From the NCBI GenBank assembly GCA_017550625.1, contig JAFZOL010000048.1:1-52115 (forward strand): 52,115 nucleotides of DNA. Direction: 5' to 3'. Within the stretch, counting starts at the first letter, position 1. Every line of letters starts with the position of its first letter. A program made the position numbers and the translations under genes. This DNA is from Clostridia bacterium. GTDB lineage: Bacteria > Bacillota > Clostridia > Oscillospirales > Acutalibacteraceae. The notes beneath the pieces were generated by a model. The model worked only from the letters and a program-made list of their open reading frames with translations. It searched no databases and was not told the origin of the DNA. This document shows positions 26,661 to 33,921 of the stretch, in pieces.

Positions 26661-26811
26661 TGAGATGTGAAATGTGGGATGTGGGATGGCGGACGGGGCT
26701 GCGCCCCGTACCCTATTATAATGGGTAAGGGCGAAGCTCTTCCTTCATCCAACACCTAACATCCAACATCCAACATCATTTTGTATTTTGCATTTTGTAT
26801 TTTCCATTCCA
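26661..26811. repeat. Composite intergenic repeat (GATGTGGGAT-like arm, CATCCAACA-like arm, AT tract)
   Basis: A run of GATGTG(A/G)GAT-like units (26661-26690) is mirrored by CATCCAACA units (26747-26777), so the two arms are roughly inverted. Then comes the tract TTTTGTATTTTGCATTTTG (from about 26779). The same kind of tract recurs at 38447-38495, 46405-46435 and 47172-47205. Confidence 0.6.
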
Positions 26812-26831
26812 AATAACAAAGGAGACTGACC

Positions 26832-29273
26832 ATGAAACATCCCGAATTACTCGCCCAGCTCACGCTCGAAGAAAAGGCGCAGCTCTGCTCTGGCAAGGAC
26901 TACTGGCACCTCTACGGCATCGAAAAGTTCAACCTGCCGTCGATCATGGTGTCGGACGGCCCGCACGGGCTCAGAAAGCACAACGACAAGAAAGACAAGA
27001 CCGACATCATGGGCAGCGTGCCCGCGGTGTGCTTCCCCACGGCGTCGTGTACCGCCGCCTCGTGGGACGAGGACCTGCTCTTCGAGATGGGGCAGACCCT
27101 CGGCGAAGAGTGCCTTGCCGAAAAGATCTCGGTGCTGTTGGGCCCCGGCGTCAACATGAAGCGCGCGCCCATCTGCGGCAGAAACTTCGAGTATTTCAGC
27201 GAAGACCCCTACCTCGCCGGCAAGATCGCCGCCGCCTTCATCAAGGGCGTGCAGAGTAAGGGCGTGGGCACCTCGATCAAGCACTTCGCCGCCAACAATC
27301 AGGAGACCCGCCGCATGACCGTCGACACGGTCGCGGACGAGCGCACGCTCAGGGAGATCTATCTGCCCGCGTTCGAGACCGCGGTGAAGGAATCGAACCC
27401 CTGGACCGTGATGAACGCCTACAACAAGCTCAACGGCGACTACTGCGCCGAGAACGAGTGGCTCCTCAACAAGGTCCTCAGGGAAGACTGGGGCTATGAG
27501 AACGTGGTTGTCACCGACTGGGGCGCCGAAAACGAGATCGACCGCGGCATCGCCGCCGGCCAGAACCTCGAGATGCCGGGCTCCAACGGCCTCGGCGCGA
27601 AGCGCCTTGTCGATGCCGTCAAAAACGGCACGCTCGACGAAGCCGCCCTCGACGCCCGCGTGGACGAGATCCTCGAGCTGATCCTCAAGGCCAACGACAG
27701 CCTGACAGATACCACCTACGACAAAGAGGCTCACCACGAGATCGCCCGCAGGATCGCCGCGAACTCGATGGTCCTTCTGAAAAACGACGATAACGTCCTG
27801 CCGCTGAAAGCCGGGCAGTCTGTCGCCGTGATCGGCGAAATGGCGAAAACGCCGCGCTATCAGGGCGCGGGCAGCTCGCAGATCAACGCCAAAAACATCG
27901 ACAATGCCTACGGCGCGTTCCTGGCGGAGGGCATCGGTGTGGTGTACGCCCAGGGTTACGATATCAAATCCGACGTCACGAGCCTCGAGCTGCTCAAGGA
28001 GGCCGTTTCGGTGGCGAAGAACACCGACGTGGCGGTCGTGTTCATCGGGCTTACCGACGAATACGAGAGCGAGGGCTTCGACCGCGACCACATGGGCATT
28101 CCGCAGTCGCACGTGGACCTCGTGAAGGCGGTCGCCGCCTCGAACCCGAACACCGTTGTGGTGCTTTCGGGCGGCTCGCCCATTGAGATGCCGTGGGAGC
28201 CGAAGGTCAAGGCCATCCTCAACGCCTATCTCGGCGGCGAGGCCGGCGGCAGCGCCGTGGTGGATCTGCTCACGGGCAAGGTGAGCCCCTCCGGCAAGCT
28301 CGCCGAGACCTACGCCGTGAAATTCAGCGACAACCCGGCCTACGTCAACTTCCCCGGGCAGCTTCGCAGCGTCGAATACCGCGAGAGCGTGTACATCGGC
28401 TACCGCTATTACGACAAGCGCGATCTCAAAGTGCGCTATCCCTTCGGCCACGGGCTTTCTTACACGAAGTTCGAGTATTCGGGCCTCAAGCTCTCGAAGA
28501 AAAAGATCAAGGATACCGAAGAGCTCACCGTAAAGTTCAAGGTGAAGAACGTCGGCGCCGTCGCGGGCGCGGAGGTCGCCCAGCTTTACGTCGGCGACGA
28601 CGAGAGCACGGCCTTCCGTCCCGTGAAGGAGCTCAAGGGCTTCAAAAAGGTCTTCCTCGCTCCCGGCGAAGAGAAAGAGATCACGCTCACCCTCGGCAAG
28701 CGCGCGTTCGCCTATTATAACGTCAAACTCGGCGACTGGCACGTCGAGACCGGCGACTTTACGGTCATGGTCGGCGCGTCCTCGCGCGACATCCGGCTCA
28801 CCGGCAAGGTGCACGTGACTTCCACGGTCGACGCCCCGTCCGTTGACCTCAGGGACGTCTGCCCCGCCTATTACACCGGCGACGTGCAGAACGTGAGCGA
28901 CGAAGAGTTCGAGGCGCTGCTCGGCAGGCCCATCCCGTACCGCGACGAGGCCGATACGCGCATCACGGTGAATTCTTCGCTTGAGATGGCGGCCGACACG
29001 CCCGCGGGCAAGAAGATCAACGCCGCGCTTCTCGCCCTGTTCAAGTCCCTTTCGAAGGGCAACGCCGCGCAGGAGAAGATGATGACCAGCATGGCGCTGC
29101 AGATCCCGATCCGCTGCTTCATCTCGATGTCGATGGGCGTGTTCAGCGAGGATATGGCCGAGGGGCTCTGCACGATCCTCAACGGCGAGGGCACCATGAA
29201 GGGCATCGGCAAGATCGTGGGCGGCATCGGCGCCGCCATGGGCAACATCGGCCAGCTCATGAGCAGCATCTGA
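26832..29273 (+). CDS. Glycoside hydrolase family 3 beta-glycosidase
   Basis: 813 residues, no signal peptide, so intracellular action on imported oligosaccharides is likely. GH3 enzymes release terminal beta-linked sugars by a retaining mechanism. The N-terminal barrel shows SDGPHGLR, LLGPGVNMKR, EYFSEDPYLAG, KHFAANNQE and the nucleophile region VVTDWGA (Asp229). The alpha/beta sandwich domain follows (NSMVLLKNDDNVLPL, GAGSSQIN), then a fibronectin-III-like domain (VKNVGAVAGAEVAQLYV). About 110 residues after that domain are unusual: a helical region rich in Met and Gly ending MGNIGQLMSSI. Substrate (glucoside, xyloside or other) is not decidable. AAAGGAG precedes the ATG. It converges on the AMP-ligase gene over a shared terminator. 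Confidence 0.95.
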   Translation: MKHPELLAQLTLEEKAQLCSGKDYWHLYGIEKFNLPSIMVSDGPHGLRKHNDKKDKTDIMGSVPAVCFPTASCTAASWDEDLLFEMGQTLGEECLAEKISVLLGPGVNMKRAPICGRNFEYFSEDPYLAGKIAAAFIKGVQSKGVGTSIKHFAANNQETRRMTVDTVADERTLREIYLPAFETAVKESNPWTVMNAYNKLNGDYCAENEWLLNKVLREDWGYENVVVTDWGAENEIDRGIAAGQNLEMPGSNGLGAKRLVDAVKNGTLDEAALDARVDEILELILKANDSLTDTTYDKEAHHEIARRIAANSMVLLKNDDNVLPLKAGQSVAVIGEMAKTPRYQGAGSSQINAKNIDNAYGAFLAEGIGVVYAQGYDIKSDVTSLELLKEAVSVAKNTDVAVVFIGLTDEYESEGFDRDHMGIPQSHVDLVKAVAASNPNTVVVLSGGSPIEMPWEPKVKAILNAYLGGEAGGSAVVDLLTGKVSPSGKLAETYAVKFSDNPAYVNFPGQLRSVEYRESVYIGYRYYDKRDLKVRYPFGHGLSYTKFEYSGLKLSKKKIKDTEELTVKFKVKNVGAVAGAEVAQLYVGDDESTAFRPVKELKGFKKVFLAPGEEKEITLTLGKRAFAYYNVKLGDWHVETGDFTVMVGASSRDIRLTGKVHVTSTVDAPSVDLRDVCPAYYTGDVQNVSDEEFEALLGRPIPYRDEADTRITVNSSLEMAADTPAGKKINAALLALFKSLSKGNAAQEKMMTSMALQIPIRCFISMSMGVFSEDMAEGLCTILNGEGTMKGIGKIVGGIGAAMGNIGQLMSSI

Positions 29274-29295
29274 CGATCAGATATATACAAAAAAA

Positions 29296-29338
29296 GGGTG
29301 CGTTGCGAAATGAAACAAGCAACGCACCCTCATTTTTT
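29296..29338 (+). terminator. Bidirectional terminator between GH3 and AMP-ligase genes
   Basis: Perfect 11-bp stem GGGTGCGTTGC / GCAACGCACCC (29296-29306, 29319-29329), A-run before and T-run after. Confidence 0.9.
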
Positions 29339-31061
29339 ATAACCTATTCAAACATTCAGCAGTTTTTTCTAAATCAAGATAATTTATCTTACCAACTTTT
29401 GTCAGAGGGAACTCTTTTACAATATGATACCTTATCGGGCAATACTCCGGTTCCAGATTCATTTCAGCGAATTTTCTGATTCTTTCTATCAACTCCTTTT
29501 CGTCTACGCCTTTTTTGGAGATTATAAATGCTACCGGAGATTGATTCGTCCGTAAATCACTTACCGGGACAACAGCACACTTTTCAATTAGAGGGTATTG
29601 ATTAATAACCCTTTCAATGTCCAGACTGAAGATTTTTTTCGCAACCCCATCAGAAAAGTGCAAGATATACCGTTTAAGTCTTCCACTTATATGAATAAAC
29701 CCCTTTTCAGAGATATAACCTAAATCTCCAGTGTGCACCCATAGTTTTCCATCATCGTGTTCCTTTATTATTAAATTGGTTTCTTTCAAATCATTATAAT
29801 ATCCCATCATTATAGATGGCGAACTAACACATATTTCTCCTATATTGTTATATTTTAACTCTATCCCTGTTTCTATATCAAATGCAGATACTGTGTTTTT
29901 TACAAATGGTACTCCGACGCTATTAAATTCGTAAGCCTTACTGCAATTAATGCTGATTCCAGGACCGAGTTCTGACATTCCATAGCCATTCATGATTTTA
30001 TACTTACAACCATGCGAATTCAAAAACCTGTTTATTTTTTCTTCAACACTTGGATACAGAATATCTCCTCCTGCCATTGGTTCAATTAGGTATTCCAAAT
30101 CAATATCTTCATCAGAATTTGCCAGTATCTCCCAAAATGCCGGGCTATACATAATATGATTCGGCTTAAACTCTTTACATAAGTCTGAAATTGAATCTGT
30201 CATTGGAATTCTAATGATTACGGTCATTCCTATAGACAAGGGGATAAGTAATGAGAATACTCCAAAACCAATGAATAGAGGAAGAACCATCAACCAAGAG
30301 TTTTTTCTATCCAATCGAATGTTCAGAAGACGATATTGATATATATTTGAAATGATTCCGAAGCTGCTCTGTAATACCCCTTTGGAACCACCAGTCGTTC
30401 CCCCTGTATATGTGATAATTGCCGCATTATGCGGTTCGCGTACAAGCGTATCGGTGTGCTTGGCAGATTTCATGAAATCAGACCAAAGAATAATAGTATC
30501 ACTTGTCTTAGGCAACTCTATATCTGGAATCCCGGATAAAACCTCTTTTGTTTTTTTATAGTCTGGATTCATTGACAAACTGGTTTTAATAATAATCAAT
30601 TTTTCGAGACCGAGCAAATCAAATGAATTTAAGAATTTCCCTTGAAAAACATCCAACGTAAAAACGATTGTTGATTTTGTGTTTTTGATATAGTTTATTA
30701 CTTCCTTTTCGGTACTTACACCGTAAATCAGGTTTGCAATTGCTCCGATTTTATTGAGTGCAAAAATAAGACTGATTACTTCCGGAGAGTTAATCATACA
30801 AATTGTAACAATTGTACCCTTTTTTACACCTAAATTCTCAAGAGCGCCTGCTACTAAGGAAATGCGATTAAACAATTCCCCATAAGTTATATTCGTCCCA
30901 TAATAGTTTATGGCAACCTTTTCTAAATTCTGGGAATTTGCTTGTGTAATATATTCATAAATCGTACATTCAGGCAAGGGTTGTTCAATGGTTTCAGCTG
31001 AATAGAAATTCATCCATGGCTTGTCGATGGAAGGATATCCCGTCAATTCAGTTTTTTGCAT
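29337..31061 (-). CDS. AMP-dependent acyl-CoA synthetase / ligase
   Basis: 574 residues of the ANL superfamily, which activates a carboxylate with ATP to an acyl-adenylate and usually passes it to CoA or a carrier protein. Motifs in order: phosphate loop TYTGGTTGGSKGV (about 213-225), NGYGMSELGPG, HTGDLGYISEKGFIHISGR, and the catalytic lysine region PLTKVGKINYLDL near residue 558. All look intact. Codon use and base composition are markedly AT-rich against neighbours, which points to horizontal transfer. It has GGAGGT before the ATG, but an intrinsic terminator ends immediately upstream of that site, so expression seems to need read-through. No carrier protein or biosynthetic partner is adjacent; substrate unknown. 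Confidence 0.92.
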   Translation of the reverse strand: MQKTELTGYPSIDKPWMNFYSAETIEQPLPECTIYEYITQANSQNLEKVAINYYGTNITYGELFNRISLVAGALENLGVKKGTIVTICMINSPEVISLIFALNKIGAIANLIYGVSTEKEVINYIKNTKSTIVFTLDVFQGKFLNSFDLLGLEKLIIIKTSLSMNPDYKKTKEVLSGIPDIELPKTSDTIILWSDFMKSAKHTDTLVREPHNAAIITYTGGTTGGSKGVLQSSFGIISNIYQYRLLNIRLDRKNSWLMVLPLFIGFGVFSLLIPLSIGMTVIIRIPMTDSISDLCKEFKPNHIMYSPAFWEILANSDEDIDLEYLIEPMAGGDILYPSVEEKINRFLNSHGCKYKIMNGYGMSELGPGISINCSKAYEFNSVGVPFVKNTVSAFDIETGIELKYNNIGEICVSSPSIMMGYYNDLKETNLIIKEHDDGKLWVHTGDLGYISEKGFIHISGRLKRYILHFSDGVAKKIFSLDIERVINQYPLIEKCAVVPVSDLRTNQSPVAFIISKKGVDEKELIERIRKFAEMNLEPEYCPIRYHIVKEFPLTKVGKINYLDLEKTAECLNRL

Positions 31062-31074
31062 TTATACTACCTCC

Positions 31075-31111
31075 AAAAAACAAAAAAAGTGCGCAGTCGA
31101 AACTACGCACT
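31075..31111 (-). terminator. Intrinsic terminator in the AMP-ligase leader
   Basis: Minus strand stem AGTGCGTAGT / ACTGCGCACT (31111-31102, 31097-31088) with loop TTCG, then seven Us. GGAGGT follows at 31074-31069. Confidence 0.85.
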
Positions 31112-31134
31112 GAAAAACGCATAGCTCCGATTGC

Positions 31135-31235
31135 GCCACACAACCTTTGGACTTTGGGATGCCAAAAGAAGAGCATGCATTTTTACCAAAGTAAAAACGC
31201 ATCCCATTTAGTCCAAAAGTATTATGTTGTGTGGC
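31135..31235. repeat. 101-bp long imperfect palindrome
   Basis: Outer 10-bp arms (31135-31144 with 31226-31235), middle 8-bp arms (31146-31153 with 31210-31217) and inner 8-bp arms (31155-31162 with 31199-31206) are perfect and nested. The centre can also pair GCATTTTTAC with GTAAAAACGC. Bulges are asymmetric. It could be an RNA structure or the remnant of a small mobile element. Confidence 0.8.
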
Positions 31236-31283
31236 AGAAACATCCTAACACATAGAAGAAGAAAAATCAAGATACCAAGTATA

Positions 31284-31289
31284 ATTATA
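31284..31289 (-). promoter_or_regulatory. Candidate -10 box of the AMP-ligase gene
   Basis: Minus strand TATAAT; at 17 nt upstream lies GCTGAT, a poor -35. Confidence 0.4.
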
Positions 31290-31354
31290 TTGCGAATTTG
31301 TTTTTTATCAGCTCATGTCGAGCATCTGATTTTTCCGACGTTATCCGATCAAGC

Positions 31355-31388
31355 AAAAAACCGTGCTGGTTTCAGCACGGTTTTTTTC
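31355..31388 (+). terminator. Symmetric terminator hairpin at the AT-rich island edge
   Basis: Perfect 10-bp stem AACCGTGCTG / CAGCACGGTT (31359-31368, 31373-31382) with A-run before and T-run after, usable on both strands. No gene lies upstream on the plus strand. Confidence 0.8.
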
Positions 31389-31397
31389 TATGTGTCA

Positions 31398-31485
31398 CCA
31401 CCGGTTCCACCGGTTCCACCAAATATCAGAGAATTTACAAAACGGACCGTTTTGTTTTTTTCATGTTTTCAGGTGGAACCGGTGG
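31398..31485. repeat. 14-bp inverted repeat enclosing a small hairpin
   Basis: CCACCGGTTCCACC (31398-31411) and GGTGGAACCGGTGG (31472-31485) are perfect inverses. Between them CAAAACG-GAC-CGTTTTG (31439-31455) is followed by Ts. No gene is visible here. Confidence 0.75.
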
Positions 31486-31594
31486 AGACAACGGAGTTGC
31501 AGCGGGAGCAATCAATCAGTAGCGCGGCAGACTCTGCCGCAGCGCGAACAGATGATTGGTATTGTATCTCGGTCGGACGGCGTGCCCGTCGGAT

Positions 31595-31872
31595 GGTAGG
31601 GGCGCAGACCCCTGCGCCGTTTACGGATAGCGCGCAAAGCGCGCCACCGATAAAAAGCCCGTTTGTGATCTGTGATTCGGTTCCCACCCCGCAGTGGGAT
31701 ATGCAGGCACTTATCCTCGCAATTGATAATTGCAAAATATGATTATTCCCCGAAATGACACATACCCCGTCTGCGGTCCATTGGTTGGTTCAATAGACCG
31801 GTAGGTTTGTTTAAGGTGCGGTCGCTTCGCGATCCGTCATCCGGAAACGGCGCAGGGGTCTGCGCCCCTACC
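31595..31872. repeat. 28-bp perfect inverted repeat bounding a 222-bp gene-free segment
   Basis: The left arm 31595-31622 (starts GGTAGGGGCGCAGACC) and right arm 31845-31872 (ends GGTCTGCGCCCCTACC) are exact reverse complements over 28 bp. The interior has no credible reading frame or transposase. It resembles a miniature inverted-repeat element or a rearranged intergenic repeat. Confidence 0.8.
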
Positions 31873-31916
31873 GTTCGATCGGCCGCCGCGCCCCTGGCCT
31901 CCGGCCCCTTTTATGA

Positions 31917-33521
31917 TCACGCGAGTTTTTCGTTGATCCTCTCTCTCAGCAACAAGATCTTCGTTTCATCCATCGGATAGCTCGAGAACGTGATCTTTCC
32001 GAGCGTGTCTTCGAGCAGGGCGAGCGTCTCTTCGCGCCCGATCTTCTTTTCAAGCGTTTGCAGCGCCCTCAGGTCCTGCAGCCCCTCGTAAAACACCTTT
32101 TCCCGGAGGCTCGGCAGCGGCTCGCCGTCTTCTCCCGGATACACCGTAAAGCTGTCCCCGGACGGGAAGGCCCCGCCCGCGTCCGTCACGGTGAAGGGGT
32201 CGATCTCCCTGAGCGAGAGCTGCGAGAAATAGAAGTTGAAGCCCCAGTGCAGAAAGCCCGCGCAGGCGTAGCGATAGAGCAGCGCGCCGAGGATGCGGTT
32301 CCGAACGCTCGGCATCGCGAAAAAGCGGTTCGGCAGCTCGTTTTGATACTGCCCGCAGCAGTAATAGGTCCATAGGTCCTTCGCGCCCGCGGCGGCGAAC
32401 TCCTCCACGTGGCCCTCGCTCGGCACCGGGATCTGCACGAGCCCCAGCCGGTAAAAATCGAGGTGCGACAGGGCGTCGAGGTGCCGGTACGCGCCGAATG
32501 CCTCTTTGATCACGGCGGCGCACGCGCGGTACTGCGGGATGTCCTCGTCCCCCGGCTCGTCCGATACGTGCACGAAGCAGTTGTCCGTGATTCCCGTTTC
32601 GTCGGTGAAGGCCTTCAGTTCTTTTCCGAGCGCTCGGAGGAACGCCACGTATTCGGGGCTCGTGGCGGCGGTGTCCCAACCGAAAATACGCTTCACGCCC
32701 TCGTCGGTGTCCGCGATCACTTTCGGGCAGAATTCGGCTCCCCACTGGGTGAAGAAATGCGAGAACTCGAAATGCCCGATCCCGTGCTTACGGCAGAGCT
32801 CGACCCAGCGTCTGAGACGCTCAAAGCTGAACTCGTAACGGTCGCCGCGTTTTTTCACGTCCACGAGCTGCACGGTGGGGCGCTCGTGCCCCACGGCGGT
32901 GTCGAGGGCCGGGGTGAACAGGGGCGTGAGCAGGAGGTTCACGCCGTATTCGGCGGCGTTGCCGATGAAGCGGTCCAAAATCGCCCAGTGCTCCTCCGAG
33001 AAGACCTCCACGTCATAATAGCGCGCGAGGCAGTCCGCATGGAACCAGTCGGTGTAAAAAAGCGTCTGCGGCGCGAGGGGCGTCGCGCTCGCGGTGATTG
33101 CCGCTGTTTTTGTCTGCGTTTCGCCGTTCGCCGCCGCGGTGACGGTCACGCTGTGCCCGCCGGGGATGTCGGTACGCGCCTCCACCCACACGGCGGCGGC
33201 TTTGCCCGCCTCAAGGCGGAGTTCTTTTTTCAGCGGGACGAGCAGGTCGGGGTAATTGCCGGGCGCGCCGCCGCGCAGCAGCGTGCAGTTTTTGGCGCGC
33301 CGGTCGACCGGGTAGCCGGCGGGCATCTCGCGCACCTCATAAAGCCGCAGGGACAGGTCGGACTCCGCCGTCACCCCGACGGTCAGGTCCTCATCTGAAA
33401 GCAGCACGGCCTGAAACGACACGCGCTCGTCTTTGAGAGCGGAAAACGCGCCGCGCTCCGGGGGCAGCACCCCGGTCGAAAACACCTTCTGCAGCGAATC
33501 GGTCAGATAAAACGAAAGCAT
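31917..33521 (-). CDS. DUF4091 domain protein (glycoside-hydrolase-like)
   Basis: 534 residues, no signal peptide. The N-terminal third is beta-rich. The rest is a TIM-barrel-like DUF4091 region with YTDWFHADCLARYYDV, NLLLTPLFTPALDT, FSHFFTQWGAEFCP, HVSDEPGDEDIPQY and LHWGFNFYFSQLS. DUF4091 proteins occur in gut bacteria beside carbohydrate genes; some related members are glycan hydrolases, but no activity is established for this type. The acidic SDEP segment is a candidate catalytic site. ATG 33521 follows AAGGAGGGG; a longer in-frame extension to 33734 crosses the promoter at 33543-33571 and is rejected. It is transcribed divergently from asnS. Confidence 0.85.
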   Translation of the reverse strand: MLSFYLTDSLQKVFSTGVLPPERGAFSALKDERVSFQAVLLSDEDLTVGVTAESDLSLRLYEVREMPAGYPVDRRAKNCTLLRGGAPGNYPDLLVPLKKELRLEAGKAAAVWVEARTDIPGGHSVTVTAAANGETQTKTAAITASATPLAPQTLFYTDWFHADCLARYYDVEVFSEEHWAILDRFIGNAAEYGVNLLLTPLFTPALDTAVGHERPTVQLVDVKKRGDRYEFSFERLRRWVELCRKHGIGHFEFSHFFTQWGAEFCPKVIADTDEGVKRIFGWDTAATSPEYVAFLRALGKELKAFTDETGITDNCFVHVSDEPGDEDIPQYRACAAVIKEAFGAYRHLDALSHLDFYRLGLVQIPVPSEGHVEEFAAAGAKDLWTYYCCGQYQNELPNRFFAMPSVRNRILGALLYRYACAGFLHWGFNFYFSQLSLREIDPFTVTDAGGAFPSGDSFTVYPGEDGEPLPSLREKVFYEGLQDLRALQTLEKKIGREETLALLEDTLGKITFSSYPMDETKILLLRERINEKLA

Positions 33522-33542
33522 AAAACCCCTCCTTCTGTCCCC

Positions 33543-33571
33543 ATCATACCCGAAACGGCGGGCAAAGTCAA
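33543..33571 (-). promoter_or_regulatory. Promoter of the DUF4091 gene
   Basis: Minus strand TTGACT (33571-33566), 17-nt spacer, TATGAT (33548-33543); start codon 22 nt downstream. Confidence 0.8.
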
Positions 33572-33604
33572 ACGCTTTCTCGCCCCGCGTTTCCGAAAAA
33601 ACGC

Positions 33605-33633
33605 TTGACTTTTGTGAAAAGCGCGCATATAAT
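33605..33633 (+). promoter_or_regulatory. Promoter of the asnS-asnA operon
   Basis: TTGACT (33605-33610), 17-nt spacer, TATAAT (33628-33633); transcript start near 33640, just before the T-box. Confidence 0.9.
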
Positions 33634-33639
33634 AGGAGC

Positions 33640-33905
33640 AAATAACGCGAGGATCCGGAAAAGTAGCGACGACACGCGTCCCAAGAGAGCGCCGGCAGGT
33701 GAGAGCGGCGCGGCGGCGGCGGCGTGAAGAACACCGGGGAGCGGCGACCTGAACGGCTTTGCGCTCAGTAGGGGAGACGGCGGCCGCCGTTACCGGCAAA
33801 GGGAGTTTAGCTCCCGAAGGGGTCCCGCAAGGGGCAAAATAGGTGGCACCGCGGTAAATTTTCCGTCCTATTGCTTACGGCAACAGGGCGGTTTTCTATT
33901 TTACG
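33640..33905 (+). promoter_or_regulatory. T-box leader sensing uncharged tRNA-Asn
   Basis: T-box RNAs bind a specific tRNA: uncharged tRNA stabilises the antiterminator and switches the operon on. The invariant T-box AGGTGGCACCGCG is at 33841-33853. Upstream are the stem I signatures AGTAGCGA, an AGAGCG/GGTGAGAGC pair, and GTGAAG-AAC-ACCGG. Its AAC (33730-33732) sits where the specifier codon is expected and reads asparagine. A terminator hairpin (about 33868-33897) with TTTTCTATTTT follows. Specifier and downstream genes (asnS, asnA) agree. Confidence 0.95.
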
Positions 33906-33921
33906 GAAAGAAGGTATCGTT

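Larger units (their letters stand above)
31062..31275 (-). promoter_or_regulatory. Long structured leader of the AMP-ligase gene, possible attenuator
   Basis: Between a TATAAT box (31284-31289) and the ATG lies a leader of about 210 nt. It contains a nearly continuous stem, 31135-31235: arms GCCACACAAC/GTTGTGTGGC, TTTGGACT/AGTCCAAA, TGGGATGC/GCATCCCA and a small inner hairpin, all nested. A terminator hairpin follows (31088-31111), whose U-run abuts the ribosome binding site. The arrangement is that of an attenuated leader or riboswitch. No T-box, SAM, TPP or other motif I know is visible. Confidence 0.5.

Noticed and set aside
26847-28814. 655-codon open frame antisense to the GH3 gene
   Set aside because: It is the mirror of a GC-rich, strongly biased coding region; no ribosome binding site or recognisable domain, and the plus-strand protein is clearly real.
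31135-31235. Integron attC site
   Set aside because: The fold is similar, but the outer arm reads GTTGTGT, not GTTRRRY, and no integron integrase or cassette array is nearby.
33522-33734. 71-codon extension of the DUF4091 protein
   Set aside because: It crosses a consensus promoter and the divergent T-box region, and the internal ATG at 33521 has an ideal AAGGAGGGG.
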